From Podocnemis expansa (lineage: Eukaryota; Chordata; Testudines; Podocnemididae): a stretch of DNA of 64,000 bases. The notes below the pieces were generated by a model. That model was not told the origin of the DNA. It did no database searches and saw only the letters and a program-made list of their open reading frames with translations. The position numbers and the translations under genes were made by a program. Every line of letters starts with the position of its first letter. Positions within the stretch are counted from its first letter, which is position 1. Location: assembly GCA_007922195.1 (NCBI GenBank), contig ML682031.1:248001-312000 (forward strand), written 5' to 3'. Below are positions 12,430 to 24,960 of this stretch, piece after piece.

Positions 12430-12655
12430 ATACCTAACTGTTACTGTTCCTAGCACCTCAAATCTTTAATGTATTTAGACTCAACACCCATGAGGTGCTG
12501 GTATCCCCATTTTACAGCTGGGAAGCCAAGAGAAAGAGAGAAACTATATGACTTACCAGAGCTCGCACAGGAAATTTAAGACCAAGCAGGGATTTAACCC
12601 TGGGATTCCAAGACCCAGAGTAGAGTGGGCACCCTAACTACTGGATTATCCATCA
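12430..12655 (-). repeat. MIR/CORE-SINE-like element
   Basis: The plus strand reads TATCCCCATTTTACAGCTGG, then AGAGAAAGAGAGAAACTATATGAC-like, CAGGGATTTAACCCTGGGAT and CACCCTAACTACTGGATTAT. This is the reverse complement of the tRNA-related head and central region of MIR-like SINEs (gggttaaatcCCtG; gTcAcTtAa...; cccCATCTGTAAAATgGGgATa). Confidence 0.75.
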
Positions 12656-12659
12656 TCTC

Positions 12660-14150
12660 AGATTACAAACATCATCAAAAAAGTAATTTCTCTCCCTTCT
12701 CTCTCACATGCAGACATTAGAGTTCAATATCCAGGGTCCTGGAGCAGAAAAGTAATGATTTGCCACCTTCTATTAAGTCATACCCAGAAACCTTCACAAG
12801 GGTTAAATTGTAGCTGTCCACTCACAATGTTTGACTGGGCTAGTTACTTTAGGAAGGGCGAATGGAAAATAATATATTCCCTTGATAGTCTGAAGAGGGT
12901 GCAACGGTGAAGGTCTGTGATGTAACAATCACTAATGACTTTTGACAATTCGACTTGTTTCTGCTTCAAGCTGCTGGACCCTGCCTCAGAAACCAGGCAA
13001 GCTTAAGCAAATGCCCGTGAGTGACACCGACAGCCTCTTCTCCCCAAACCAGGTTCTCTGTGCTTGATGTTAATTCCAGCTACAGAGGGATTTATGCCTA
13101 TTAAGCTCTGTACAAATCTACTGTCAATCCCAGTTATCTCAGCTGGATTTTGTATGGAAGGGGGAAAATGACATTTAAATTTGTCTTTAAAATAAAATCC
13201 ATGAGGCCGGCTGAAATATACAGATCCTGTCCTTCAAAAGATCTATTTAAATATTGTAAGTTTTTAAAAGTTAGTCTAAAAAAATGTTTCCTCTTTAGAG
13301 GCTTTACTAAGAAAGAGAAAAAACATGCCACTTTTGATTAGTTCATAGGCGATCATTATATCCTTTCTCAATGCATGTTAAATTAGATGAACAAGCATTT
13401 TTAAAAATGTCATTAGTCAGCTAAATTTCATCTTGTTTGGTCTGTGATAGTACCAACGCCATCATCACAGCACACACACATCCCACCCTTCCAGGAAAAA
13501 AAAAAGGCTCATTTTTTCAATATATTTAAATACCTCAACTGAAAACTCATTTAAAAAAATAAACAAACAAAATAAATAAAGATACCAAGCATCTTAGTCT
13601 TTCACTGTGTTACAGCTGATGTTCCACTGATGTGCAGAAGACTCATATCCAAATAGGCCTGGAATCCAATTAATGTAGATAACGGTGATTCTATTTTCTA
13701 TCAAGGTTTTCTACACTGACAACAAAAAGAATGTGAACAGGTACATTTCTCTATAGCTAATACTGTCAATTGCGATTAATTTATGTGGTGTTTATAGAAG
13801 TGTATCATGTTCTTCCATCCCATTCAATTTAATCAGTAATATATTTTTAAAGAATTTCGGGGTACTCAATTATTTCTGTCGAAGTTACAGAAATGTATAA
13901 AGGAGCAGATATCCATGTTTCAAAAACAAAGATCAACAGTCTGATACGCAAAAAATATGCATGTGAATTTGCACCCAGGTCTAGAACAAAAAGCATAATG
14001 ATTTTTCTTTCATTTGTTGCACTGAAAAACAACAACATTAATAAAAATGGTTAGCTTTTAACTGATTTCTTGTTTTGTTTTTTTGAGTACCAAAACCCTC
14101 ATATATGGAAAGAGAGTGTTTTGTTTTTGGAGTACCAAGCCAAAAAAGAA
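12660..14150. other. No gene recognised
   Basis: AT-rich DNA. The mirror-image open frames at 13134-13341 on both strands indicate chance. The A-rich tract at 13548-13580 (AAAATAAACAAACAAAATAA type) is low complexity. Confidence 0.5.
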
Positions 14151-14154
14151 AATA

Positions 14155-14345
14155 CACCCATAAAACACTTGGTTTGGGTCAATTTAAATTGACATTTTGT
14201 TTCACAAATGTCATTTCAAAGCAAAATGTCTGAACAGTCCATTGTGAAAATGTCAGAATGAACTGTTTTGACATTTCCTCTTTTTTCAGCCCAAACAATT
14301 CACTCGGTTTGACCGAAACACTGAACAAAATTCACCACCATTCTA
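14155..14345. repeat. AT-rich dispersed repeat, TTTGACATTT/AAATGTC style
   Basis: The segment has multiple short inverted copies (AATTTAAATT, CAAATGTCATTT, AAAATGTC, GACATTTCC) and ends with GTTTGACCGAAAC, in the same style as 2084-2235 and 21250-21475. It is probably a degraded MITE. I cannot place exact termini. Confidence 0.3.
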
Positions 14346-15695
14346 ACCAAGGAAGTGATGGTACATGCAAATCTGGTCATGCCACATTCACATAGCTAGC
14401 TTGGCATCCATTTCTTCACTTGTAGAAATAACTGAGGTGGATACAACTTGAAATCTTTGCTTTTAAAACGTGTTCCATCACTCACGCTGTATCACCAATT
14501 TCTACATGCAGTTTGGGAGCACTCTGCCTGAAAGACCAGATATCTCCTGTCTGCAAGCATCACAGATGACATCAGAGCAGGCACTCAAGGTGGGGATCTC
14601 TTACGTGTACATGGAACAAGTGTGTCTGTGGATTGCTTTTTGCAAGACCTCAATTCTAAAACTTAAAAGTACACATACAACAGTCTAAAATAGCTTACAT
14701 TTGTCAGCCTTGAGGACATGCTTTATGGACTTGACCTTTCTTCTGAGCTTTTGAGTGGATTTGACATCACAGGGAAAATGAATGACATTTTTTCATATTG
14801 TCTAGCTAGTTGGCTTAATTATCATTCTTTAAAAATGTTGCATTTGCACTTGCTGTGCAATTATTTAGGATTTTTGCAACAATTATATATTATAAATACA
14901 AATAAAGAATGAGACTGACTAAACATACATAGCACCTGATAACTCTAGTACATATCCCAGTGGGTATTTTGACCCCATACTACCTGTGATGTCTATGATA
15001 TGGTCTTTGACTTTTCATGGTGGCCCTGTGATGGTGAATCCTAACCACAGTGGAAGTTTTATGTTCTCCTCTAAATCAACAATGCTCTAAGGTCCTAAAG
15101 CCCTAGAGATTCTTCTCAACACTTAGCATTTTCAGTTCAAACTTCTTACATTATTTTAAAAAACATACTTTACCACCTTAAGGGAAACTTTGACGAACTT
15201 GTAGTACTTTAAAAGAAGGAGCCATATAATGTTTTTCTACCCTTATGAATGATGTGCATTAAAAGATTTGTTCTGAAGAGCACGAAATGTAAACACAAAG
15301 ATGAAGCATATGGAAACAGTGGTCAGTGGTCTAGACATAAACACAAAGGGTGTACATTAGAAATACACTAGGATTAAATGTGATAATCAGCTGAAATGCA
15401 GGACCGTATGGGGACCATCAATGAAATCAATACTGGAAAGGTTGTGCAAAGCAGTGGATTTTAAGGGAGGATTTAAAAAGAAAATGGCAGAGGAAAACTT
15501 TTCCAAGTCTAAATAGGGGCATGAAAGAAGGTGTGAAGACTACAGTGGAAGGAGGAAACAAAGACGGTTTTTAGGAGAGGACAGTGTAGTATGAAGCGTG
15601 GAGAAAAGGTGTAACAAAGAAAGCAGAAGACAGCAACACAATGTATTGATTCTTTGTAAATATTTAATTTGTATCAGAATGCTACTTCTGAATAG
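14346..15695. other. No gene recognised
   Basis: No domain-bearing frame, no tRNA-like fold and no repeat family that I can name were seen. The frames at 14470-14912 (plus) are AT-driven. Confidence 0.5.
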
Positions 15696-15699
15696 CAAT

Positions 15700-15900
15700 T
15701 TATTTTCGACTTAGATTAATGATTTATGTGAGGTGATGGCTCAATCTTATCCTCATGGTGAATTCCGAGGCCAATTTTCATTAATATCAACCGGCTGGTG
15801 CATTAATAGGGATGATTTATACATTGATGAACTAATTGCAATGATTAACTGTGATGCCTGAGAAAGATGCACAGTTTCTCTGAACTGCAGAGTGGGGAAG
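15700..15900. other. Candidate conserved non-coding element
   Basis: This stretch is free of recognisable repeats and rich in homeodomain-type TAAT/ATTA cores: CATTAATATCAACCGGCTGG, GTGCATTAATAGGGATGATT and GAACTAATTGCAATGATTAA. That composition is common in vertebrate developmental enhancers. Conservation itself cannot be judged from one sequence, so this is a compositional inference only. Confidence 0.25.
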
Positions 15901-15904
15901 GGAC

Positions 15905-17200
15905 CTCATCACCTTTTTGGTGGATTGAAAACATTGATAGCTTATTTTCTCTCCCCTCAGCTTTCTACAAGTTCAGGAAATTTAAAAACTTTCCCACTTG
16001 GTGCAGTAGAGTTTTGATCTTTTTTTTGCTGTGATCTATCCATTGCCTGGACACTAACAAGACCAATGCTTTCAGTGAAAGCTGTCAGTCATTTTCAATA
16101 AGGAACGGAAAAAAAATGGCAGAGGAATGACTTTTTACCTGAAACTCTTGGGACCCATTAGAAGAAAACCAAGTCTGATGTTTCTTTGAATCATTGTTCC
16201 TTCTTGTTGCATTTTATGTTATTTGTAGAATCTTTCAGTTACCATTAGAAGCACAATAACTATATTGACGTAACATATTTTGTGTCCATTGATCTAGTTA
16301 CCTACCTTATTCAGAACTAAAAGGTACCAGTCCGAGTATCAGGACACAGATATTTGCTAGGAAGCTTGGACAGAAGCAGCCCTCATCTCAGATGGGCTAT
16401 AACATTTGATGGAGCATTGGCATATGGAACCAAATTTCCTTTTAAAATACATCCTTTTCCTAGGATTACTGCAGAGATAATAGGATTTCTAAAAATCTCC
16501 AAAATGATTAACTTGAGAAAGTAGCAGACAGTATTTGATCATGAGCATGTTTTATGGCACATACAGCACCTTTATCATGTGGTTGCTTGTAGCCTTTCAC
16601 TGTGGGAGAAGCCAACCACAACAGCCAATATAAAACCTTAATAAAAGATGCACTTCTCTGTTCAGAGGCATTACCACATCATTTAGTGCTCCTGGAACAA
16701 CCACTCCATTAGTTTTAAGTGCTATTACAGGACTGGTGTTTTAGCCGCCATAAAAAAAATAAAAAATGGTAAAGCTTTTATGCTCTTCTATCCTGCAACA
16801 TTTATTTCACAGTCTTGGCAAAAAAAAAAAAAAAAAAAAACAAACACACCAATTTGAAGACACAGATAGGTCTAAGTTGGTGACATTAAATGGGACTATT
16901 TGGCTTTCAAAAGCTCAAGTTGCCACTATCGAGAAGAAAAATTGAATTTAAAGGTCCATTTCACAAATTAAATCCTAACTGTATTTTATTGTCCAGATAT
17001 TTCATAGAAGCAAAACTATTTATTGATGTCCATACCCTAAAACAAATTTCTACAGTACTCAAACTATCCGTGATTCCCTGTGAATGCGTCGACAGAAAAA
17101 CTATATAGAACCTCTGAAAGAAAATAAGTTTTCATCTGACTAGAAAACAAAAGTAAAAAGGGTAAGATAATAATAATTAGCACATAAAAGGAAAACTTAG
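15905..17200. other. No gene recognised; poly(A) tract inside
   Basis: A run of about 21 A lies at 16820-16840. No SINE or LINE head that I recognise precedes it. The frame at 16890-17108 is AT-rich and has no motif. Confidence 0.5.
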
Positions 17201-17204
17201 CACT

Positions 17205-17378
17205 TGGATAGAGTTATGCATCTACAGGTCACGAAGCACTTAAGAGTAAGAATCACTATCCCAATTTAGAGATAGGAAAACAGAGGCCAAAAAGGTTAAA
17301 TGATTTGCTCAAGGACACACAGAAAGTCTAGTGCTAGTACTAATCTTCTGCCCTCTCCATATGACCACACTATCTCCA
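17205..17378 (-). repeat. MIR/CORE-SINE-like element
   Basis: The plus strand shows ATCCCAATTTAGAGATAGGA, AAACAGAGGCCAAAAAGGTT, AAATGATTTGCTCAAGGACA and CACAGAAAGTCTAGTGCTAG. This is the reverse of the conserved tgaccttgggcaagtcacttaacctctctg region. A short G9 run follows. Confidence 0.75.
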
Positions 17379-17688
17379 AGTGGGGGGGGGGGAGTTAACC
17401 ATCAGGCTGATAGGACTTCAGAATTTGCCTCTGGCCCTGATGCCCGTGTGACATTTGAACATGGATTACAATCAAAAGAGAGAACATTGGAACACTAAAC
17501 CCATACCACAGCATTGAAAAGAAAGCCAGAAAACACCAACAAAACCAGTGCAATAGAACTCAGTTGAATTAATTGCCTGGGAAGAGGCGTGATGTGCCAT
17601 CCAAATAAGCGTATATTTGTTTCTATAGTAGCATCAATGTGCATCCCTAGTTGGGCTGAGACCAGATACAAACACACAATCTTCTTAG

Positions 17689-17830
17689 ACGCATAGACTC
17701 TAAGGTCAGAAGGGACCAATATGTTCATCTAGTCTGACGACCTGCACAGTGCAGGCCACAAAACCTCACCCACCCACTCCTACAATGAACCTCAAACCCA
17801 TAACTGAGCATAATCCCTTACTACTAGAAG
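17689..17830 (-). mobile_element. CR1 LINE 3' end fragment
   Basis: The plus strand reads CATAGACTCTAAGGTCAGAA, GGGACCAATATGTTCATCTA, GTCTGACGACCTGCACAGTG and CTCACCCACCCACTCCTACA. The same sequence with substitutions is present at 19963. This 3' end subfamily is well known from turtle genomes. The copy is severely 5'-truncated. Confidence 0.85.
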
Positions 17831-17834
17831 GGGG

Positions 17835-18380
17835 GAAAAAAAAAAATCTGTGTAGGAAGCAGTGCAGAGAAACCCTTGTTGGATAGTAGAATTATATCAT
17901 GTCATGAGGCTACCTGGAACTATTGATATTCCTTGCCCCAAAAGAGGTTCTCTATCTTATTGCAATTATATGCTAGGTGACAATCATAGTAATGGGGTGG
18001 TGTAAGATTGGGTGACTGGCTTTTGTGCATTAGGAAGAACAGGGATATGGGAGGAGTGTCTGTTCATGAATGAGACCATGCCTACCCGATCACTACTTCA
18101 CACTTAACTGAACTCCATCACGAGTTCTCTGCGGCAATTCCCAGTGGCCAGAACTAGGATGATCAATTCCTATTCCATGCTTTCCATATGGGTATTATAA
18201 GATATGCTTGTGAGCACTAGACACGGTGAGTATGCAACAAAACATGGTTGTGTATGTAAACACGCCATGGCTGTTAGTAGGGATTCAAGCACAGAGATCT
18301 CTGTCACTCTAAGTGATAATCCAGGTGCATGGATACATGCCACAATGTTTCATGACACATGGACATTAAGTGTAAGTTAC
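17835..18380. other. No gene recognised
   Basis: Mixed composition with no domain. GACACG|GTGAGTATG near 18218-18232 resembles a donor site, but no exon-like frame leads into it. Confidence 0.45.
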
Positions 18381-18384
18381 TTCA

Positions 18385-18520
18385 CTATTCAACCACAAAA
18401 TTTCAACGGGCACAGTATCCCACTTTACAGGCGGCAAACTAAGACACAGCGCAATTATGTGACTCGCTCACAGTCATACAGGGACATCTGTTTTAGAGCC
18501 AAGAAAAAAGACTAGATTAA
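18385..18520 (-). repeat. MIR/CORE-SINE-like fragment
   Basis: The plus strand shows GTATCCCACTTTACAGGCGG, CAAACTAAGACACAGCGCAA, TTATGTGACTCGCTCACAGT and ATACAGGGAC. It matches the MIR central block read in reverse. Confidence 0.65.
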
Positions 18521-18524
18521 CGAT

Positions 18525-19960
18525 CCCTTGCAGTAGGCTGCATTACCCATCAAAACCACACACCACGATTTATCCTTCCACAGAGGAGACATGGGACCCA
18601 TCAGGGAAGAAAATCCGTGGTGAACACGCTCACTTAAGTTGCATCAACAAACAAATATTCAACTACTCAAAGAATTTAATACAGATGGGGGACAAAATAG
18701 AGAATTCATCTGTATTTTATTTCATAACACCATCCCAGAGCAGACCTGTAAATGCCTGACAAAGACCACTGCTACAAAAATACCAAAAGACAAATTATAA
18801 GCATTCAGTTAAAAGTGAACACAGAATCACTGGAACATTTTCCACTGGATATACTAACACACAAACATCAAAGCCATCTGCTGTAAAAAGCCCTGTGTCT
18901 TTTCTCTTTGGCTTTTCTCCCAATGTTCTGTCCCATATAGGGTTTAGTTGTAAAGGTCCAGGTGGAAGGATCCAGTTGTGTTAAGGTGAAATATATATTT
19001 ACTTAAAGAGAAGGCTAATCAGGAGGGAAATATTTCCCTGCTGCTTTTTTTTTTTTTTCAGTCTAATACCTGGCACTATTTCATTTTTGTTGCAATTGTA
19101 TTCAGCCTACTGGTTCTGAAAACTCCTTAACCAAAATATCTATTTCATTCAGTTACCTTTCCAGTCAAACCAACAAATAAAAAATGTACCTAAGAGCTCC
19201 AGCTTCACAGGCAGTGGATATAAAAAAAGAAAACGGCAGAAAATGTTATATTCACTTTCTATTGTGTGAGTACTATTAAGTTCAAAGGAATCAAAATCCA
19301 GAACAAAGGTGTTCCTTTCCCTTTCATGTTCCCACCAGGCCAGGTTGCTTTAAAGTTCATTTAAATCAGGCAAAGGGGTTGGAAGAAGAGGAGAGGTGCA
19401 TTTAGGGGCAAGAAAATTAGGTTATTTAAACCAGCCCTGTCACAGATCAAAAGCCGAAGTGCAGGAAAGCAATTTAGCTAGAGTTTAATCAAATGGCACT
19501 TCATATCGTACGGCCAGCTGTAACTTCAAAAGCATTTATAAGATGTGGGAAACCAGAGCATTGTAGAACTGTAATGTAAAATCTACCATCTATGTGAAAG
19601 TTACTTTGAGATTACACTATTTAATCCAGTGCTAAATCTTCCGCTAATAGATTTATAATATAGGATATTACTACACTGACTCTGCTGCCTCAGGCTCGAT
19701 GGATCAAAACAGCAGGACTGACTGAGCAGTCAGTGGAGATCTGCTCAGTCGAACCCAGAAGTACTCACTTTTTGACACAGGAAGAGTAACACTGTTGACC
19801 AGAGGGCATTCCCCATGGCACCGCCCAGTGAAGACCCCATGGAAAGGGAGCATAAATAACCCAATGGGAGACACACATTCAATGGTATACAGCTTGTGTA
19901 TCTCCTGTTGACCTAGCACAGCAGTGTAGAGCAAGCCACAGGCAAAAAAATAAAGTGTCC
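18525..19960. other. No gene recognised
   Basis: AT-rich. The section around 19480-19560 (AATTTAGCTAGAGTTTAATC and following bases) looks unlike any repeat here and could be conserved non-coding DNA, but I have no test. The minus frame 19704-19967 shows no domain. Confidence 0.4.
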
Positions 19961-19962
19961 CA

Positions 19963-20262
19963 GTCATAGACTCTAAGGTCAGAAGGGACCAGTATTATCA
20001 CCTACTCTAACCTCCTGCACAATGTCGGCCACAAAATCTCACCCATCCACTCCTGTAATAAACCTCTAACCTGCGACTGAGTTTTTAAAGTCCTCCAATT
20101 GTGATTTAAACACTTTAAAGTACAGAGAATCCACTAGCAAGTGAGCCATGCCTCATGCTAGAGAGGAAGGAGGAAAATCCCCAGAGCCCCGGCCAATCTG
20201 CTCTGGGAGAAAACTACTTCCTGACCCCAAATATGGCGATCAGTTAAACCCTGGACATGTGG
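19963..20262 (-). mobile_element. CR1 LINE 3' end
   Basis: It starts TCATAGACTCTAAGGTCAGA on the plus strand and continues through CTAACCTCCTGCACAATGTC, CACCCATCCACTCCTGTAAT, AATCCACTAGCAAGTGAGCC and TTCCTGACCCCAAATATGGC. The copy is longer than the one at 17.7 kb and is 5'-truncated near 20262. The 81-codon frame at 20148 lies inside it and is not a gene. Confidence 0.85.
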
Positions 20263-20359
20263 GCAAAATGCATGAAGAGGTTGCAACATGGTTAAATGTT
20301 ATCAGTCAGACTTATGTGGACCACATTATCATAGTAGCTGAGTGCCTTGCAAACTTCGA

Positions 20360-20535
20360 CTTATTGAGTCTTAACAGCTTCCCTACAAAATAGGGAACGT
20401 CTATTACCCCCAATTATTCTTCCAAGACAGATTAAGTCATCTGAATGAAGTCACACAGGAAGCCTAGAACAGGGAATGGAACTAAACACAAGTCACCCAA
20501 CCCCTAGGCTAGTACCCTGAACACTGGGCCAGCCT
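20360..20535 (-). repeat. MIR/CORE-SINE-like element
   Basis: The plus strand shows CTATTACCCCCAATTATTCT, ATGAAGTCACACAGGAAGCC and TAGTACCCTGAACACTGGGC, the reverse of MIR central and head regions, with strong divergence. Confidence 0.6.
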
Positions 20536-20774
20536 TCTTTCCTCTGACAAAGATGCAAGGAAAAGGATGTGACTTTAAAAAAAGAAATCTATAGGGAATT
20601 AAAGGATGGATTGAGGTACTATGGGAAAAATGAGATATGGAGGAGTGATTTGATGGAGTGGAGAGAAACTTCATGTACCTCAGGAAGCATGTTCATAAAA
20701 GCTTCCTGTGCGAAAGAAACATAAAATTAAAGGAAGTTTTGTTGTCCAGCTCTCAGATCTATGAAATACCATGG

Positions 20775-20860
20775 TCTAGTAGGTAGAGCAGGGGAATGAA
20801 GTTCTGGATTCTGACCACTGGCCTGACTCTGACGTGTGTGTCCTGTTGAAGTCTAATATT
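20775..20860 (+). repeat. tRNA-related head of a MIR/CORE-like SINE
   Basis: TGGTCTAGTAGGTAGAGCAG followed by GTTCTGGATTCTGACCACTG corresponds to the A-box region and the region upstream of the B box in tRNA-derived SINEs (agtGgtTAGaGCa...). The 3' half is absent or unrecognisable. Confidence 0.5.
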
Positions 20861-21011
20861 AACAAATTACAATGAAGTGGATTACCTAACGCTAAGATTA
20901 TCAGAATTTTTGGCTGGTCCCAGGAAGCCAAAAAATCCATATAAAAAGAATTCTCTCTCTGATTATCCAAATGCCCACCAATATTTCAAATAACCAGGGT
21001 TTCCACATACA

Positions 21012-21045
21012 GAGTAAAACAAACAAGGAATCCTGTGGCACACAG
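21012..21045 (-). mobile_element. Terminal fragment of a Penelope-like tail
   Basis: GAGTAAAACAAACAAGGAAT followed by CCTGTGGCACA is the reverse of the extreme PLE 3' end. It is the smallest isolated copy in the window. Confidence 0.6.
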
Positions 21046-21249
21046 AGGTGTTGTGAGGTTTAATTAATTGATCTCTGTAAAGGTCTTGAAAATTATCTGC
21101 TGAAAGGAGACACGGAAATTGTAATTAATAGAATGCAAGTGCTACCAATATGCCTGGTTTGTCATTACTTTGGAATCCAACTAACCAAAACATAGGACCA
21201 TTTCTCTTCTGTAGAACTCGTTTATAGGTACTCGGCGACTTCCACAGTA

Positions 21250-21475
21250 TGGCTACAATTTCTTACCAGAGCTGAGACAACAGCTGATTGGAAAATTCTG
21301 TCAGAAAATATTTCTGACAGAAAATACACTTTAACAAAACCATAATATTCCACAAGCAAATCTTCATTTTCCAGAAAGTTTTCAATTTTCCATCAGGAAA
21401 ATCAAACCAAAACATTCTGCTTTGGGTTGGATCAAACTGAATCAGATTATTTTGTTGCATTGAAATGACCTAGAA
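21250..21475. repeat. AT-rich dispersed repeat with internal palindrome
   Basis: TCTGTCAGAAAAT and ATTTCTGACAGA form a near-perfect hairpin at about 21298-21323. It is followed by TTCATTTTCCAGAAAGTTTT and ATTTTCCATCAGGAAAATCA. The style matches the repeats at 2084 and 14155. Probably a degraded non-autonomous DNA element. Confidence 0.35.
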
Positions 21476-22197
21476 TGTTTAATTTCAAAGCATCATAATA
21501 GACCATTAAAACAGAATTTCTCTATCTGTACATTGCCTTACGGGAGTTTAGTTCAAGCCTCCTTTCTCTCTTATGCAATGAGCTCCGTCGAGTACCACAT
21601 TTGCTATAATGTAAGGCAAAGTTTTTTTTTCTGGCCAAGCTGTGTGAAATTCAGATGACTCTCAGTGTATCATGGAAAACCATGTGGTCAAGCATCCCGG
21701 TCCATAAGAGAGACTGAGGGTATCTGGGTCCCAAAACACATCTACCATTCAGATAAAATACATACAGAGTTTCGGATGCTAGCATAAATTACTTCAAACT
21801 AAAAATTACCATTGTCATTATCAAACTTTTCTTGATGTAACAATGCCTGTAAACTCTTCAGCTCCAAAACTCTGTGCTTTGATGACTCAGACTGACCAGC
21901 TGTCACATTTTATAGGGACAATCCTGATGTTTAGGGCTTTCTAGTGTACAGTTATCTAATCAGCTGCCACCCCCATCCCGATTTTTCACACTTGCTATTT
22001 GGTCTCCTTAAATCCATGTTCTCTTTATGTTTACAAGACGAAGGAAATACCACAAGTATTCCTATTTATTACTTATGTCTTGTCAAATCTGAACAAAAAG
22101 TGGAAGATAGTCTGCCTTTACTTTCATTAAGTAGCTGGTGATGCATCTCCCCACCCCAACCCCCAAGCAAAAATGGAAGGAATTCTACAGAAGACAC

Positions 22198-22375
22198 CAC
22201 GGCTATGTCTGCACTAGGAAAAGGTAGTTCAAATTTATTAATTCGGGCTAATAAGTTCGAATTTAGTTCGAACTAAACATGAACTTATTAGTTTGAATGA
22301 ACAACATGGACTAATTCAAACTAGACCACTTTGTTAATTGGAACTCACTGCTCTTAGTTCAAACTTTTTTAGGCA
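22198..22375. mobile_element. Non-autonomous DNA transposon fragment (ATGTCTGCACTA terminus)
   Basis: It starts GGCTATGTCTGCACTAGGAA. The body is built of inverted TTCGAATTTAGTTCGAACTA-type blocks and AGTTCAAACTTTTTTAGGCA. The 'ATGTCTACACTA' start is typical of abundant reptile MITEs. Only the left terminus is clear. Confidence 0.5.
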
Positions 22376-22379
22376 TCCT

Positions 22380-23685
22380 TGGTCCCGTCCATTGAGCACT
22401 TTGAAGACATGGATAACACTCTTGAATTGGACTCAAAGGATCTATGGCTTCCCTCTCTCCGCCACTTTACATGGTGAGCCAACAAAACTTCATTCACTCT
22501 TAGGTCTTCAGATTAATGGTCACTCACATGCTTTTAAGGTAAACAATCAGTATTCAGAAGGCACACGAACAACCATTTTATTAGTATTAGGTCTACTAAG
22601 GTAAACCTCGACAAATCTGCCAGACACCCAAGGGCCAGCCCCAAAACTAAGGTGCCCCAGGTGTGTGGCAGAGTAGGGCCCCACCCCCAACAAAAAACTG
22701 CAGCAACTACTTTCATTGGCGAATGCAGCATGCAAAACACCCTTGTCCCTGGGGAAAAAAAATGCTGCTGGTGGTGCTTTCAGTGACTAGGGGAATGGGG
22801 GAGAGAAAGAGAGAGACTTAAAAATATCAGCACTGCCAGCTCCTTTTCTAGGCACTAGGTGGCATTTGCTTCCCTGGCTGCTAAGTGTAGTCCTGGGCGC
22901 CTTGTCAAACCCTGTAATAAGAAAATATAGAGGGTATATTTCCACGCACCAACCCACATGAATCCATCTCAGTCCAGACTTGGAGAGATAATCTTCCACA
23001 GACAGAAGACAGAAGTTCAGTCTCCACATATCTCAAAGTACATCTCTCATCTACCTTACTGAGACTTCAAATAAGGGTGAAAATAGGTGAATACAATTTG
23101 TACCTGATCCAAATCGGCACAAGAAGGTTCAGGTTCCTTTTTAAAGTAAGTTAGATATCTTGCAAATCACGCCTCACCTTCTATATCCTATTCTGTTAAG
23201 AAAGTTTGAATTTGCTCATTTTTGCATCTCAAGTAAGCATTTGTAACTCACCAGTCCCCACTGTAACTGGCTCCAAGCATAGACTGGTGTAGTTTACTGT
23301 GATGACATTTCCTTGCCACAGTTGCCTGCCTTATAAAGTCACATGAATCTGTTGACAATATGCTCACATTGGCAGAAGCCATTTTAGTGATTTTGCCCTT
23401 GTGAAAAGCATAACAAAATGTGTTAGACTTTACACAGAAAGAATACTGAAAAACCAAGGAGTCACAGACACAATGAAACCTCTTTAGAAAAAGCACGAGT
23501 ATATTTAGGGCTCTGGGAGCACTCCTTAGGGGTGGAAAGTGCCCAATTAGAGTTTTCTTTCAAAGACTCCAGCTGGCTTGCTGCTGTGGGACAGTATGCT
23601 CACATGAGGGAAGAAAGTCAAGTTCAGCATCTGATCCCAGAACCTAAAGTCAGGAACTACTGAATATCAGTCATGGTTTTCCCAC
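22380..23685. other. No gene recognised
   Basis: Overlapping minus frames at 22534-22740, 22787-23029 and 23248-23496 have no domain. Composition shifts to higher GC at 22620-22880 without recognisable element ends. Confidence 0.45.
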
Positions 23686-23689
23686 TGAT

Positions 23690-23800
23690 GCCCTCTGTGG
23701 CCTCGTATGCCTTCTCAAATACTATGCCTCAGTTTCCTCATATTCATTTTCAGCTGCCTTTGTCACAGCACTGCTGGTGGTAGTAGACAACTTTGAAGAT
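23690..23800 (+). repeat. MIR/CORE-SINE-like fragment
   Basis: ACTATGCCTCAGTTTCCTCA followed by a TGCTGG.GGTAGTAGA-like segment matches the conserved 'tgcctcagtttccycat' block on the plus strand. Confidence 0.6.
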
Positions 23801-24769
23801 TAAAATAACCAGCAATGCTAACTATTATCATTAACAAAATAAAGTCTGTAGGGGCAACATGTAAAAATGGTTTGATTCGCTTCTAGCGGACGCTTGCAAC
23901 AGGCAGAGTCGAAAATTGTGAACAGGACTCAGCCTTTCTGCACAAGTAACCATGCAAGTCAAAATGTGTAGATTATTTAGAATTCCATTGATTGCGTACT
24001 GGGGCTAGGAGGAGCTGGAGAGATGTGAAATTTTATGACAGGCTGTCTGATTTACAGTATGGACGAAGCATGTTTGCAAACTCAAAACTCGACAGATCTG
24101 ATGTAGCACCTTCCCTGACAGACAATATAAGATGAATGTATCACATATTAGGAATTTTTTGGTGTGCGAGTGTGTTTGTGTGGGAGGTGGGGGCACTTTA
24201 TTTTCTGTCAGAGGAAATGAACAGCCTTACCTTAAGGTTTTTATAAACTGTCATCTTTAATCAGACACACACACAGCAAGATTGTCAGCTCTTATAAAGC
24301 ATTTAAAAATGGCATAAGAAGTTAATCTCCCACCCCTCTAACACACACACCATTTTTGCAATGACCTGAATCAGAACTAACCCTCTTCTTAGCAATGTCA
24401 CAACAAGGTTTTTGAAATGTGTTTTTGTAATTCAGCTACACAGTCTTTATGAGAGCCTGTCAAAGGAAAGAGTTAGGATGTGCCTGCAAGAAGCATTCAT
24501 TCCTGCTGTCAACAGAATAAAGCACTAAATGTCAAAAGCAAGGGACTTCTCAACCAAATGTCTTCTAAATACTCATTAAATCAGACAGAGAAAAATTCAC
24601 TAGATGGGTGTCAAGTTGCTCACTAAAGATTTTGTTGCCTGAGATCCAGCGGACAACCAAAGTAACACCTAATCTACAAAAAGTTGCATAAAACACTCAC
24701 CACAGAACAACCATTAATGATTCCAGAATAATGATGTGGACATTAAGCACCATTGTTACTTCTGGAGTC

Positions 24770-24960
24770 AAGATATCCTGAGTTCTAAATCAATCACTAG
24801 TTAACCATGTGGTTCATGTGAGTCACAGTCTGCCTCAGTTTCCTGATCTGTGAAGCTTACACAGTCCCTGCCTCGTACTGTTGGCATTAAAACTATCTAC
24901 TGGTAGCTAAATGTTTCTAGAGTGTTCTGAAGATATAGAATAGCTATTAAAAAAAAGTCT
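24770..24960 (+). repeat. MIR/CORE-SINE-like element
   Basis: AGTCACAGTCTGCCTCAGTT, TCCTGATCTGTGAAGCTTAC and TCCCTGCCTCGTACTGTTGG follow the plus-strand MIR order. Two pieces around and within this copy (24741-24783 and 24921-24946) reappear inside the inverted PLE pair at 25.3 kb. Confidence 0.65.
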
